The notes beneath the pieces were generated by a model that saw nothing but the letters and a program-made list of their open reading frames with translations, was not told the DNA's origin and did no database searches. Positions 32,538 through 41,900 of a stretch of DNA of 64,000 bases are shown piece after piece. Within the stretch, counting starts at the first letter, position 1. Every line of letters starts with the position of its first letter. The DNA comes from Planococcus sp. MSAK28401 (lineage in GTDB: Bacteria > Bacillota > Bacilli > Bacillales_A > Planococcaceae), in assembly GCF_018283455.1 (NCBI RefSeq), contig NZ_JAAMTH010000001.1, forward strand, positions 2,151,501 to 2,215,500. Reading direction: 5' to 3'. The position numbers were made by a program, and so were the translations under genes.

Positions 32538-32566
32538 ATTATATAGGGGTTATCACGCTATATCAA
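32538..32566 (-). promoter_or_regulatory. Promoter for ctaG-ctaM
   Basis: Minus strand: TTGATA (32561-32566), 17 bp, TATAAT (32538-32543). Confidence 0.82.
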
Positions 32567-32611
32567 TGAACGAATCATGACATTTGCCTCTTCTCCCCTG
32601 CGTTAAAACAG

Positions 32612-32648
32612 AAAAACACTCCGGACTTGAAAAGTCCGGAGTGTTTTT
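32612..32648. terminator. Terminator after ctaF
   Basis: 15-bp stem AAAAACACTCCGGAC/GTCCGGAGTGTTTTT with a 7-nt loop, 6 bp after the ctaF stop. Confidence 0.92.
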
Positions 32649-32654
32649 TTGATT

Positions 32655-32987
32655 TTACCACCAAACGATAGTGACCATCGCAAGGACCGTCAAGAAAGCG
32701 ACAAACATGCCGCTGAACATGAAGAATGCCATCATGCCGTGGCCTTTATTGCTCATGTGCATGAAATTATAAAGCTGAAGCACTACTTGGATTGCAGCCA
32801 ATAACAAGATAATCGGCACGATCAAGTAATTCGAAAAATCTGCTGCTACTACAGTGAATGCGATTAGCGTCAAGAAGATCATCATAGCGAATGATGTCAA
32901 CTGGCTGCGCATCTCGGTAGCGCGTTTTCTCTTGATAAATTCAAATTCTGCTCTGGATCTGTGAATATCGTGAGTATCGTGTGCCAT
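32655..32987 (-). CDS. ctaF: Cytochrome c oxidase subunit IVB (CtaF)
   Basis: The small 110-residue subunit IV of the caa3 oxidase: a charged N-terminus (HDTHDIHRSRAEFEFIKRKRATEMRSQ) and three membrane segments, with the family pattern LTSFAMMIFLTLIAF and VVLQLYNFMHMSNKGHGMMAFFMFSGMFVAFLTVLAMVTIVWW. It begins 1 bp after the ctaE stop, with GGAGTGA inside the ctaE coding end acting as ribosome site. It is the last gene of the ctaC-D-E-F run before a strong terminator. Confidence 0.95.
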   Translation of the reverse strand: MAHDTHDIHRSRAEFEFIKRKRATEMRSQLTSFAMMIFLTLIAFTVVAADFSNYLIVPIILLLAAIQVVLQLYNFMHMSNKGHGMMAFFMFSGMFVAFLTVLAMVTIVWW

Positions 32988-32988
32988 A

Positions 32989-33615
32989 TTAACCGATCAC
33001 TCCCATCAAGTAGACTACAGTGAAGATGAACACCCATACTACGTCAATGAAATGCCAGTAAAGAGCGGCAAGGTAGAACTTCGGCGCATTGTACATGTTC
33101 AAGCCACGTTTAGCGTTACGGAGCATCAACGCGATGAACCAGCTAAGCCCGAAGACTACGTGCGCCCCGTGCGTTCCGACTAACACATAGAAGGCGGAAC
33201 TAAAGGCACTATTGGTAAAGCCAAAGCCTAGATGAACATAATGGTTAAACTCATAAATCTCCAAGCCTAGGAACGCAAGCCCCAAAAGCACGGTAATTCC
33301 GAGCCATGCCTGCATTGCCTTGAAATTATGATTCTTCATATGATACATCGCGTAGACACTTGTCAACGAAGACGTCAAAAGAATCATCGTCATGGCAAAA
33401 ACAAGCGGCAGTTCGAACAAGCCGGAAGCGGAAAATTCCATTCCGCTTGGGCCTTTATCTTTCAACGCAAGATAAGTTGCGAAGAGAGAGGCGAAGGTGA
33501 CGGTCTCAGCTGCCAGCAGCAACCAGAAACCAACGAACTTGTTCTTCCCTTCGAGCGTCGCCGTTTCAGGATGATCGGGCCAAGTTTGTGGGGTATATCG
33601 TTTATTTAAGTCCAC
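32989..33615 (-). CDS. ctaE: Cytochrome c oxidase subunit III (CtaE)
   Basis: Subunit III of the haem-copper oxidase, five to seven membrane helices, 208 residues. Recognisable blocks are GKNKFVGFWLLLAAETVTFASLFATYLAL, LTSSLTSVYAMYHMKNHNFKAMQAWLGIT, VLVGTHGAHVVFGLSWFIAL and FYLAALYWHFIDVVWVFIFTVVYLMG. The frame is open upstream within ctaD, but the GTG at 33615 is 8 nt after AAGGAGG and gives MDLNKRYTPQTWPD, matching the family length. It overlaps the ctaD end by 14 bp, indicating translational coupling. Confidence 0.96.
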   Translation of the reverse strand: MDLNKRYTPQTWPDHPETATLEGKNKFVGFWLLLAAETVTFASLFATYLALKDKGPSGMEFSASGLFELPLVFAMTMILLTSSLTSVYAMYHMKNHNFKAMQAWLGITVLLGLAFLGLEIYEFNHYVHLGFGFTNSAFSSAFYVLVGTHGAHVVFGLSWFIALMLRNAKRGLNMYNAPKFYLAALYWHFIDVVWVFIFTVVYLMGVIG

Positions 33616-35515
33616 CTTTTTTGCCTCCTTCCAGCGCTCTTGCTTCTCTTTGAATGCGTTCGTTATCCGCAATCAATTCTTCTTTTGTTACATGGAAACC
33701 AAGGTCATCTTTCAAAGAACGCACAAGCATTGAACCGAATGTGATCGCAAGACCGCCGATCAATACAGGAAGCGCCCATGCATGCCCATCCATATGGTAC
33801 ATTGCGCCAAACGCTGCAATGAACATGCCGAGTGAGATGACGAAAGGAATGAATGATCCGTTCGGCATGTGGATATCGCCGAGTGGCTCAGCATAGACCA
33901 TGCCTTCTTTATTGCCTTCCATTTTCTCGATCCAATACGGGTCAAGTCCACGGACAAGCGGTGTTTGTGCAAAGTTATAGAATGGAGGTGGTGACGGGAT
34001 TGCCCATTCAAGCGTACGTCCGTCGCCCCATGGGTCGTTACCGACGCGTTCGCCCTTAACAACTGTCATGACGACATTGACGAGGAGGATGATAACCCCG
34101 ATTGCCATGAGCAAGGCACCAGCCGAGCTGATTGCGTTAAATAGATCCCAGCCTTGGTCTGCTCCGAACGTATAAACGCGGCGAGGCATCCCCATAAGAC
34201 CGAGGAAATGCTGGATAAAGAATGTCAAATGGAATCCAGTGAAGAAGAACCAGAACGTCCATTTTCCAAGTTTTTCGCTCAACATCGTACCGAACATTTT
34301 CGGCCAGTACAAATGCGTACCTGCCAAAATTGCGAGCACAACACCACCAACGATTACGTAGTGGAAGTGGGCGACGATAAAGTAAGAATCGTGCAATTGG
34401 TAATCAAGCGGCGCAATTGCCTGCATAACGCCTGTTACCCCACCGGCTACGAATGACGGGATAAACGCAACTGCGTAGATCATCGGCACTGTGAAGGAAA
34501 TGTTTCCTCCCCAGATCGTAAGTAGCCAGTTAAAGATTTTAATACCAGTCGGAACTGCGATGATCATCGTTGCAAGGGCGAAGACCGCGTTTGCTGTCGG
34601 TCCAAGACCAACTGTAAACATGTGGTGAGCCCAAACCATGAATCCGTAGAAACCGATCAGGATTGTCGCAAAGACCAATGCCGTGTAACCGAATAGGCGT
34701 TTGCGGGAGAAGATCGCAAAGATTTCAGAGAAAATACCAAATGCTGGCAAAATCAAGATATAAACTTCCGGGTGGCCGAAGATCCAGAAGAAGTGCTCCC
34801 AGATAATGGTGTTACCGCCCATTGTTACATCAAAGAAATTAGCCCCGAACAAGCGGTCGAATACCATGAAGAAGATACCGACAGTCAGTGGAGGGAATGC
34901 CAAAAGAATCAACGCGGACGCTACGAAAGTCGTCCAAGTGAAAAGCGGCATTCTCATGTACGTCATACCCGGAGCACGCATATTGATGATCGTAACAAGG
35001 AAGTTAATCCCTGCGATCAATGTACCGAAACCGGATATCGTCAAACCAAGCGAGTAGAAATCGATTCCGTGGCCTTCAGAGGCAAGTGCCAAAGAAGCAT
35101 AGTTTGTCCATCCTGCATCCGGTGCCCCGCCCAAGAACCACGAAAGGTTCAAGAATACGCCACCGAAGAAGAATAGCCAGAACCCAAGTGAGTTCAGGAA
35201 AGGAAACGCCACATCACGCGCACCGATTTGCAAAGGTGAGACGGCGTTCATGAATGCCAAGAGAATCGGCATCGCCGCTAGGAAGATCATGGTCGTTCCG
35301 TGCATTGTTAAAACTTCGTTATACGTTCCGGCGCTGAGGAAATCGTTTCCGGCTTTCATAAGCTGAATCCGGATCATCATCGCTTCTACGCCGCCGACTA
35401 GGAAGAAGAATCCGCCGGAGATCAAGTAGAGGATCGCGATTTTCTTATGGTCTACTGTTGTTAAGTAGTCCCATATTGTAGCGCCGAAACCCTTTTTCTG
35501 AGAGTTAGAACTCAC
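33602..35515 (-). CDS. ctaD: Cytochrome caa3 oxidase subunit I (CtaD)
   Basis: The catalytic subunit, binding haem a and the haem a3-CuB centre and pumping protons. Haem and copper ligands are visible: MHGTTMIFLAAMP (haem a His, about residue 70), FWIFGHPEVYILILPAFG (CuB His and the cross-linked Tyr), WAHHMFTVG (two CuB His) and DSYFIVAHFHYVIVGG (haem a3 and a His). About 14 membrane helices; the 637-residue length includes the C-terminal fusion-like extension usual for Bacillus caa3. Start GTG with AAAGGAGG. It lies 25 bp after ctaC. Confidence 0.98.
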   Translation of the reverse strand: MSSNSQKKGFGATIWDYLTTVDHKKIAILYLISGGFFFLVGGVEAMMIRIQLMKAGNDFLSAGTYNEVLTMHGTTMIFLAAMPILLAFMNAVSPLQIGARDVAFPFLNSLGFWLFFFGGVFLNLSWFLGGAPDAGWTNYASLALASEGHGIDFYSLGLTISGFGTLIAGINFLVTIINMRAPGMTYMRMPLFTWTTFVASALILLAFPPLTVGIFFMVFDRLFGANFFDVTMGGNTIIWEHFFWIFGHPEVYILILPAFGIFSEIFAIFSRKRLFGYTALVFATILIGFYGFMVWAHHMFTVGLGPTANAVFALATMIIAVPTGIKIFNWLLTIWGGNISFTVPMIYAVAFIPSFVAGGVTGVMQAIAPLDYQLHDSYFIVAHFHYVIVGGVVLAILAGTHLYWPKMFGTMLSEKLGKWTFWFFFTGFHLTFFIQHFLGLMGMPRRVYTFGADQGWDLFNAISSAGALLMAIGVIILLVNVVMTVVKGERVGNDPWGDGRTLEWAIPSPPPFYNFAQTPLVRGLDPYWIEKMEGNKEGMVYAEPLGDIHMPNGSFIPFVISLGMFIAAFGAMYHMDGHAWALPVLIGGLAITFGSMLVRSLKDDLGFHVTKEELIADNERIQREARALEGGKKGGLK

Positions 35516-35540
35516 AATAGTTTACCTCCTTTTTTAACTT

Positions 35541-36632
35541 TTACTCTTCAACTTTCAAGCTCATCAAATATGCAGCAAGTGCATTCAGCTCTTGATCGGA
35601 AAGTTCTTCGCCATTATTCAATGAAGCTGCGTCAGGCATCAAGTTGCCTGGCTTGTATTGCTGAGGGTCAGCAATCCAGTTTTTCAATGTTTCTTCATCA
35701 TGCTCCATGAAACCGGCGATTGTTGTACGGTCACCGAAGGTTGTTAAGTTTGGTCCAACTCCTGTTGGCGCACCAGCACTGTTAACTGCGTGACATTGAA
35801 TACAACTCAAACCATCTGGGCCAAATAGTTCTTCACCCTCTTGAGCAAGTGTTTCAGTAGGAGATTCTTGTTCTTCTTGCATTGCAGCTACCCATGCATC
35901 AAAGTCTTCGCGGTTAAGCGTTTTGACTTTGAAATCCATCAACGCGTGGGAAGGGCCGCAAAGCTCGGCACATTTACCGAAGTAAACGCCTTCTTCAAGT
36001 TCTGAAGATTCTTTATCGAATTCCAAATAGAAGGTGTTGACGTTTTCAGGGTTGACGTCGAGTTTACCGCCAACAGAAGGAATCCAGAACGAGTGCTTAA
36101 CGTCTGCAGCAATTAAATTGAAGTAGACGCGTTCGCCAGTCGGGACGACCAGTTCCTGTGCAGTTCGAATTTCCTGTTCAGGATACTCGAATTCCCACCA
36201 ATAAAGTTTGCCGGTTACATTGACCGTCAAGTTTTCAGCCGCGCCGTCTTCATCCTTTGCGTCCATCGCCGTGACATCAGCCAAGTCGAATGTTGAATAG
36301 ACCGTCGGAACAGCAAGGATCAAAAGCAGGACGATTGGAATGGCTGTCCAGATAAACTCAAGACGCGCGCTTCCTTCGACTTGTTCAGGAATCATGTCCT
36401 CCCCTACTTTTGAACGGCGGAATTTCACAATTGCCAATACATAGATGATAGTGACGACGATAATAACGAATAACATGACAATGGATGACAAAATCAGCAA
36501 GTTGAACTGATCTTGTGCAACCTTACCAGCCGGTATCAGCGTCGAGATCTCTTCGCGCCCGCAGCCTGAAAGAAAAACAAGCAAAGCGGTCATCAATGCG
36601 AAGAGGCGCCATTTCTTAGGTCCTTTCATCAT
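35541..36632 (-). CDS. ctaC: Cytochrome caa3 oxidase subunit II with fused cytochrome c (CtaC)
   Basis: A lipoprotein subunit (lipobox LVFLSGCG, Cys about 24) with two membrane helices (about 40-65 and 85-105). The CuA cupredoxin domain has the ligands in HSFWIPSVGGKLD and YFGKCAELCGPSHALMDFKV. A C-terminal cytochrome c domain has haem site CIQCH and distal Met in KPGNLMPD. The fused cytochrome c identifies it as caa3 type rather than quinol oxidase. It accepts electrons from cytochrome c and passes them to CtaD. Length 363. It follows ctaB by 55 bp. Confidence 0.97.
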   Translation of the reverse strand: MMKGPKKWRLFALMTALLVFLSGCGREEISTLIPAGKVAQDQFNLLILSSIVMLFVIIVVTIIYVLAIVKFRRSKVGEDMIPEQVEGSARLEFIWTAIPIVLLLILAVPTVYSTFDLADVTAMDAKDEDGAAENLTVNVTGKLYWWEFEYPEQEIRTAQELVVPTGERVYFNLIAADVKHSFWIPSVGGKLDVNPENVNTFYLEFDKESSELEEGVYFGKCAELCGPSHALMDFKVKTLNREDFDAWVAAMQEEQESPTETLAQEGEELFGPDGLSCIQCHAVNSAGAPTGVGPNLTTFGDRTTIAGFMEHDEETLKNWIADPQQYKPGNLMPDAASLNNGEELSDQELNALAAYLMSLKVEE

Positions 36633-36687
36633 AGCTTTTCATACCCCTCTCTGAATAAAATGTTTTACAGTTAAGTAAAAGAGAAAT

Positions 36688-37605
36688 TTAGACGAATACT
36701 GCGAAAATGATCATCGAGACAAATAAAATCGTCATATAGTTCAACGAGTAGATGAACATTTTCTTCGCCCATTTCAAATCATCCGCTGCTTTAAAGCCTT
36801 GTATCGCAAGGACAAGCCATCCGATATTCAAAGCTGTAGCTAAGATGATAAAGCCTATCCCAAGTTCCATAAGCAGGAACGGCAATGGGAAAAGCAGTAA
36901 AACCCATGCAAGCATCGATTTTTTTGTCCGGTGGAATCCTTTGACCACCGGAAGCATCGGAATATTTGCAGCCCGATACTCTTCCGTCCGTTTCATGGCA
37001 AGCGCATAAAAATGCGGCGGCTGCCAGATGAACATAATCAGAAACAGTGCCCATGCGCCCGTACCGAGCGTCGGCTCCACCGCAGCCCAGCCGATTAGCG
37101 GCGGGATTGCGCCGGAAATGCTGCCGACGATCGTGTTGCCGACATGCCGTCTCTTCGACCACATCGAATAGAGCACAACATAAGCCAAGATGCCGGCGAT
37201 TCCAAACAGACCTGCTGAAACAGAAGCGGAAAACAAAAAGAGTTCGCCTATAACGATGAAAGAAATGGCGAGTGCCAAGACAGCGGATGGCTTGAACCGG
37301 CCCGTAACTGTCGGACGGGCTCTTTTGCTAGCCATCAATGGGTCAATATCTGTGTCGATATAATTATTCATCGCCGCTGACCCCGCAATGATCAATGCCG
37401 AACCGACGATGGTGTAGACGAGAATATCCATATGATCAAGGAAATTCTGATCCGAAAACTGGAAAGCGAGCCACAGTCCCGTAAAGACGGTAATTAAATT
37501 GGAATTCACAATCCCAATCTTAATAAGTGCCAGAAAATCTTTAGTGAACGTGCTCGATTCTACAGCATCGGTCGGTTCTGCAGACAAAGACCGGCCGTTT
37601 GACAT
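36688..37605 (-). CDS. ctaB: Protohaem IX farnesyltransferase (haem O synthase) CtaB
   Basis: UbiA-family prenyltransferase that adds a farnesyl group to haem B to make haem O, the precursor of haem A. The two Asp-rich motifs are NNYIDTDIDPLMASKRARPT (about 88-107) and KRTEEYRAANIPMLPVV near residue 215. About nine membrane segments. The ATG at 37605 follows GAAAGGAGG with ideal spacing; the ten upstream in-frame residues include the SD, so they are excluded. 305 residues. It is the first gene of the ctaB-C-D-E-F block, divergent from ctaA. Confidence 0.96.
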   Translation of the reverse strand: MSNGRSLSAEPTDAVESSTFTKDFLALIKIGIVNSNLITVFTGLWLAFQFSDQNFLDHMDILVYTIVGSALIIAGSAAMNNYIDTDIDPLMASKRARPTVTGRFKPSAVLALAISFIVIGELFLFSASVSAGLFGIAGILAYVVLYSMWSKRRHVGNTIVGSISGAIPPLIGWAAVEPTLGTGAWALFLIMFIWQPPHFYALAMKRTEEYRAANIPMLPVVKGFHRTKKSMLAWVLLLFPLPFLLMELGIGFIILATALNIGWLVLAIQGFKAADDLKWAKKMFIYSLNYMTILFVSMIIFAVFV

Positions 37606-37865
37606 ATAACTCCCTCCTTTCAAAGTTGTAAGCATATTCCGCTAACCATAACTATATCTAAAATCCAGCTTGTTTTCTACATATTACTGAAATTTCCTGA
37701 TATAAATGATGATTTCACGTAATTGGTCTTACAAATATTCATCTCTAATGATACAGTAGCCTCCTCGTTATTTTAAGATAGAAAAAACGTTGTTTTTGAA
37801 CAGTTTGTGAAGGTCGCTATTATTATGTCCAATTCTTGAAACTTTAGGCGAACGCCCATTTCTCG

Positions 37866-37894
37866 TTGTATTTTAAACGTAGTTTCGCTATCAT
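37866..37894 (+). promoter_or_regulatory. Probable ctaA promoter
   Basis: Plus strand: TTGTAT (37866-37871), 17 bp, TATCAT (37889-37894), 58 bp before the ctaA start. Confidence 0.6.
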
Positions 37895-37904
37895 CGAGTA
37901 TGCA

Positions 37905-37918
37905 GGTAATCGTTAACG
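37905..37918. promoter_or_regulatory. cre-like site downstream of the ctaA promoter
   Basis: GGTAATCGTTAACG agrees with 12 of 14 positions of the CcpA operator consensus TGWAANCGNTNWCA, differing only at the two end bases. It lies just after the predicted ctaA start of transcription, a position that would block elongation. Confidence 0.35.
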
Positions 37919-37951
37919 CTAAAAGTTTTTCTAAAAAAAGTAGGTGGCATT

Positions 37952-38869
37952 TTGAAAAGCAACATTTATATAAAAATATTCGGTGTCTTGGCATCTGTCG
38001 GCATGCTGCTCATCCTCCTCGGCGGGGCTTTGGTGACCAAAACCGAGAGCGGCATGGGGTGCGGCCGCAACTGGCCGGACTGCAACGGCAATTTGATTCC
38101 GCGGGAAATCACTCCTGAAGTGCTGATCGAGTTCTCCCACCGCCTGGTAACAGGAGTAGTCGGAATTTTGATCGTTGTCTTGGCCGTATGGGCTTGGCGC
38201 AAGTTCGGCCATGTGCGGGAAACGAAGTTCCTCGCCTTCATGGCTGTTTTCTTCCTCGTATTGCAAGCATTGATCGGCGCTGCACAAGTGCTATGGGGCC
38301 AAGGCGATTTCATTTTAGCGCTCCACTTTGGGATCTCCCTCCTGTCGTTCGCCGCTGTCCTGCTGTTGACCTTGCTCATTTTTGAAGTGGATCGTAAATT
38401 CGATGCGGACCGCGTGCAAATCGGCCGCACGTTGAAGTTTCACACGCTCGGCGTAGCGCTATATTCTTATGTTGTCGTCTACACTGGCGCTCTTGTCCGC
38501 CATACGGAATCGAGCTTGATTTGTTCCGATTGGCCTTTATGCCGCAATGATCAGTTCGCGCTGCCAAGCAATATGTATGAATGGGTTCAGATGGGCCATC
38601 GCTTCGCAGCTGCGCTCATCGTTATCTGGATCGGCGTGATTGCGCTCCACGCGTATCGCCATTACCGCGACCAGCGCGTCATTTATTGGGGTTGGCTTAT
38701 CGCCTTTACGATCGTGCTTCTCCAAGCCACATCCGGAATGCTCGTCGTCTTGACGAAATTGAATCTGGCGGTCGCCTTGCTCCACTCCTTGCTCATCTCG
38801 ATGCTTTTCGGATTGTTATGTTATATGGTCCTTCTCGTATCCAGAAGCAAGTTCATTAAATCCAAATAA
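37952..38869 (+). CDS. ctaA: Haem A synthase CtaA
   Basis: Oxidises haem O to haem A. The 305-residue protein has eight membrane helices in two homologous halves. Conserved histidines lie in EFSHRLVTG and LHFGISLLSF in the first half, and GHRFAAALIVIW and LLHSLLISM in the second. Both cysteine pairs of the Bacillus type enzyme are present: GMGCGRNWPDCNG (about 30-42) and SLICSDWPLCRN (about 190-200). The start is TTG after TAGGTGG, matching the family N-terminus (KIFGVLASVGMLLILLGGALVTKTESG). It is divergent from ctaB, as in other Bacillales. Confidence 0.96.
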   Translation: MKSNIYIKIFGVLASVGMLLILLGGALVTKTESGMGCGRNWPDCNGNLIPREITPEVLIEFSHRLVTGVVGILIVVLAVWAWRKFGHVRETKFLAFMAVFFLVLQALIGAAQVLWGQGDFILALHFGISLLSFAAVLLLTLLIFEVDRKFDADRVQIGRTLKFHTLGVALYSYVVVYTGALVRHTESSLICSDWPLCRNDQFALPSNMYEWVQMGHRFAAALIVIWIGVIALHAYRHYRDQRVIYWGWLIAFTIVLLQATSGMLVVLTKLNLAVALLHSLLISMLFGLLCYMVLLVSRSKFIKSK

Positions 38870-38903
38870 AAAAATCCGGTGCGAATTCGCACCGGATTTT
38901 TTT
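38868..38903. terminator. Bidirectional terminator between ctaA and pycA
   Basis: Near-perfect palindrome with arms AAAAAAATCCGGTGCGAA and its complement, immediately after the ctaA stop; serves both convergent genes. Confidence 0.95.
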
Positions 38904-38906
38904 ATT

Positions 38907-41900
38907 TTATTTTGCTTCCATTTCAATGAGCAGATCGCCCGTTGAAATGCCGTCGCCGGCTGTTACGTAAATTTCCTGGATCGTGCCGTCAAATGGTGCT
39001 TGAACGGTGGTTTCCATCTTCATCGCTTCTGTAACCAAAAGATGGTCGCCGCGCTTCACTTTCAAGCCTTTTTCCCCGACTACTTTCAGGACAGTGCCAG
39101 GCATTGTCGCTGCGATGTGGTTCTCTTTTGTCGGGTCGGCTTTCGGTTTTGCTGCCGAATCGGTTTCCACTGTCATATCTTGAATGCTGATTTCACGCGG
39201 TTGGCCGTTCAATTCGAAATAAATAATGCGCGTGCCGTCTTTTTGCGGTTCGCCGATGGACACCAGCTTGATCATCAAAGTTTTGCCTTTTTCAATCTCG
39301 ACTTCGATTTCTTCGCTGAGGCGCATGCCGTACAGGAAGGTCAAGGTATCAAGTACCGATACATCCCCGAAGGTCTGATTCGTCAGGCTGTACTCTTCAA
39401 ATACTTTTGGGTATAGCGCATAGGCCAGCACTTCATGGCTTGTGACCGGGCGCTCCAGCCGCTTAAACAATGTCTCGCGGATCGCGTCGAAATCGGCAGG
39501 CTCGAGCAGTTCGCCCGGACGCACTGTAATCGGATCGCGTTCTTTCAAGATCACTTTTTGCAATTCTTTCGGGAAGCCGCCGTGCGGTTGGCCAATATAG
39601 CCTTCAAAGAACTCGATGACCGATTCAGGGAAGTCGATATTCTCTCCGCGTGTCAACACCGTTTTCTCATCCAATTCGTTCTGGACCATGAACAAAGCCA
39701 TGTCCCCGACGACTTTCGATGACGGTGTCACTTTCACGACATCGCCGAATAGCATATTTACGCGGGAATACATTTCCTTCACTTCTTCCCAGCGCATGCC
39801 GAGGCCGACCGCTTTTGCCTGCTGCTGCAGGTTGCTGTACTGCCCGCCTGGCATTTCGTGGACATAAATCTCGGAATGCGGGCTGTTCATGCCGCTTTCG
39901 AAATCACTATAATACTTGCGGACATCTTCCCAGTAATGGGACATGGTCTCAAGAGACTCGATATCCGCTCTGATTTTCCGCTTGCCGCCGCTCATCGCAT
40001 AGTACAGCGAGTTGGCACTTGGCTGCGATGTAAGCCCGGCCATTGTGCCAAGAGCAGTATCCACGATGTCGACACCTGCTTCAATCGCTTTAGAATACAG
40101 GTAAATTCCGTTTCCGCTCGTGTCATGCGTGTGCAAATGGATCGGCAAGGAAACCGTGTCCTTTAGTTCAGAAACGAGGCGGTACGCAGCTTCCGGCTTC
40201 AATAGGCCGGCCATGTCTTTGATTGCCAGGATATGGGCGCCTGCTGCTTCCAGCTCTTTCGCCATATCCTTATAGTATTGAACCGTATATTTATCGCGGC
40301 TCGGGTCCAAAATGTCACCTGTATAGCAAATCGCAGCTTCTGCGACTTTGCCCGAGTTGCGGACTTCATCGATGGCAACTTCCATCCCTTTAATCCAGTT
40401 GAGGCTGTCGAAAATACGGAATACGTCGATGCCAGCTTCAGCCGATGTCCGTGCAAACTCGCGGATGACATTATCCGGATAGTTTTTATAGCCAACTGCG
40501 TTCGCTCCGCGGAACAACATCTGGAACAAGACGTTCGGAATGTCTTCGCGCAATTTGATGAGGCGCTGCCACGGGTCTTCCTTCAAGAAGCGGTAAGAGA
40601 CATCGAATGTCGCCCCTCCCCACATCTCCATCGAGAATAAATCACTTTGAAGCCTGGCAGTTTCTTTTGCGACTGCAAACATATCGTGTGACCGCATGCG
40701 CGTTGCAAGCAGCGATTGATGCGCATCGCGTAAAGTCGTATCCGTTAGCAGCACATCGTCTTGCTCGAGTATCCACTTTGTCAAACCTTCTGGACCGCGC
40801 TCATCGAGGATTTGCTTTGTGCCTTGTGGAACTTCCGTAATGATGTCGATTTCCGGTTTGCGCGGTGCGGCATGGATCGGTTTCTTTTTCTGCTCGATTC
40901 CTGGGAAGCCATTTACCGTCACATTGCCGATATAGCTAAGCAATTTCGTTCCACGGTCTTGGCGCACAGGGAATTTGAACAATTCCGGTGTTGTGTCGAT
41001 AAAACTCGTGTCAAAATCTCCATTAATGAAATTTTTGTGTTTTACCACATTTTCAAGGAACGGGATATTCGTTTTGATGCCGCGGATACGGAATTCCTGT
41101 AAATTGCGGTCCATCTTCGCTGCCGCTTCTTTGAACGTTGTTGCCCAAGTGGACACTTTAACGAGTAATGAATCGTAATATGGGGAAATGACCGCTCCCT
41201 GGAAACCGTTTCCGGCATCCAGGCGTACGCCAAATCCGCCGCCTGAACGGTAGACCATCAGTTTTCCGGCATCCGGCATGAAATCATTCAATGGATCTTC
41301 TGTGGTCACGCGCGATTGAATGGCGAATCCGAACAATGGGATATCTTCTTGTTTCGGAATGGCAATCGTTTCGCTATGCAGCATATGCCCGCGGGCAATA
41401 TGAATCTGCGCATGGACGATATCGATGCCTGTAACCATTTCGGTGATCGTGTGTTCAACCTGGATGCGGGGATTTACTTCGATAAAGTAAAATTCATCTC
41501 CCGCTACCAGAAATTCCACTGTCCCGGCATTTATGTAATCGATGTTTTTCATTAATTTAACAGCAGCGTCGCAAATTTCATTGCGTAATTTATTGCTGAT
41601 CGAGTTGGATGGCGCGATTTCCACGACTTTCTGGTGGCGTCGCTGAATGGAGCAGTCACGTTCATACAGATGGACGACATTTCCTTCTGCATCACCAAGG
41701 ATCTGCACTTCGATGTGTTTCGGTTTGTCTACGAATTTTTCCACATACATTTCGTCGGAACCGAAAGCAGCTTTCGCTTCGGATTTCGCACGTTCGTAAG
41801 ATGACGACAATTCACTGGCGTCTTTGACGATGCGCATGCCGCGTCCGCCACCACCTAGTGATGCTTTGATCATCAACGGGAATCCGGCTTGTTCAGCAAA

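Larger units (their letters stand above)
37606..37951. other. ctaB-ctaA divergent intergenic region
   Basis: 346 bp without a credible gene, AT-rich. It holds at least one plausible ctaA promoter (37866-37894), a second possible plus-strand promoter (TTGAAC 37796-37801, 16 bp, TATTAT 37818-37823) and a cre-like site at 37905-37918. I could not place a good ctaB promoter on the minus strand. ResD or Fnr sites could lie here but I see no clear match. Confidence 0.6.

Noticed and set aside
37773-37994. 73-codon minus-strand frame in the ctaA-ctaB gap
   Set aside because: It overlaps the ctaA start and promoter on the opposite strand, has no good SD, and the region is AT-rich regulatory DNA.
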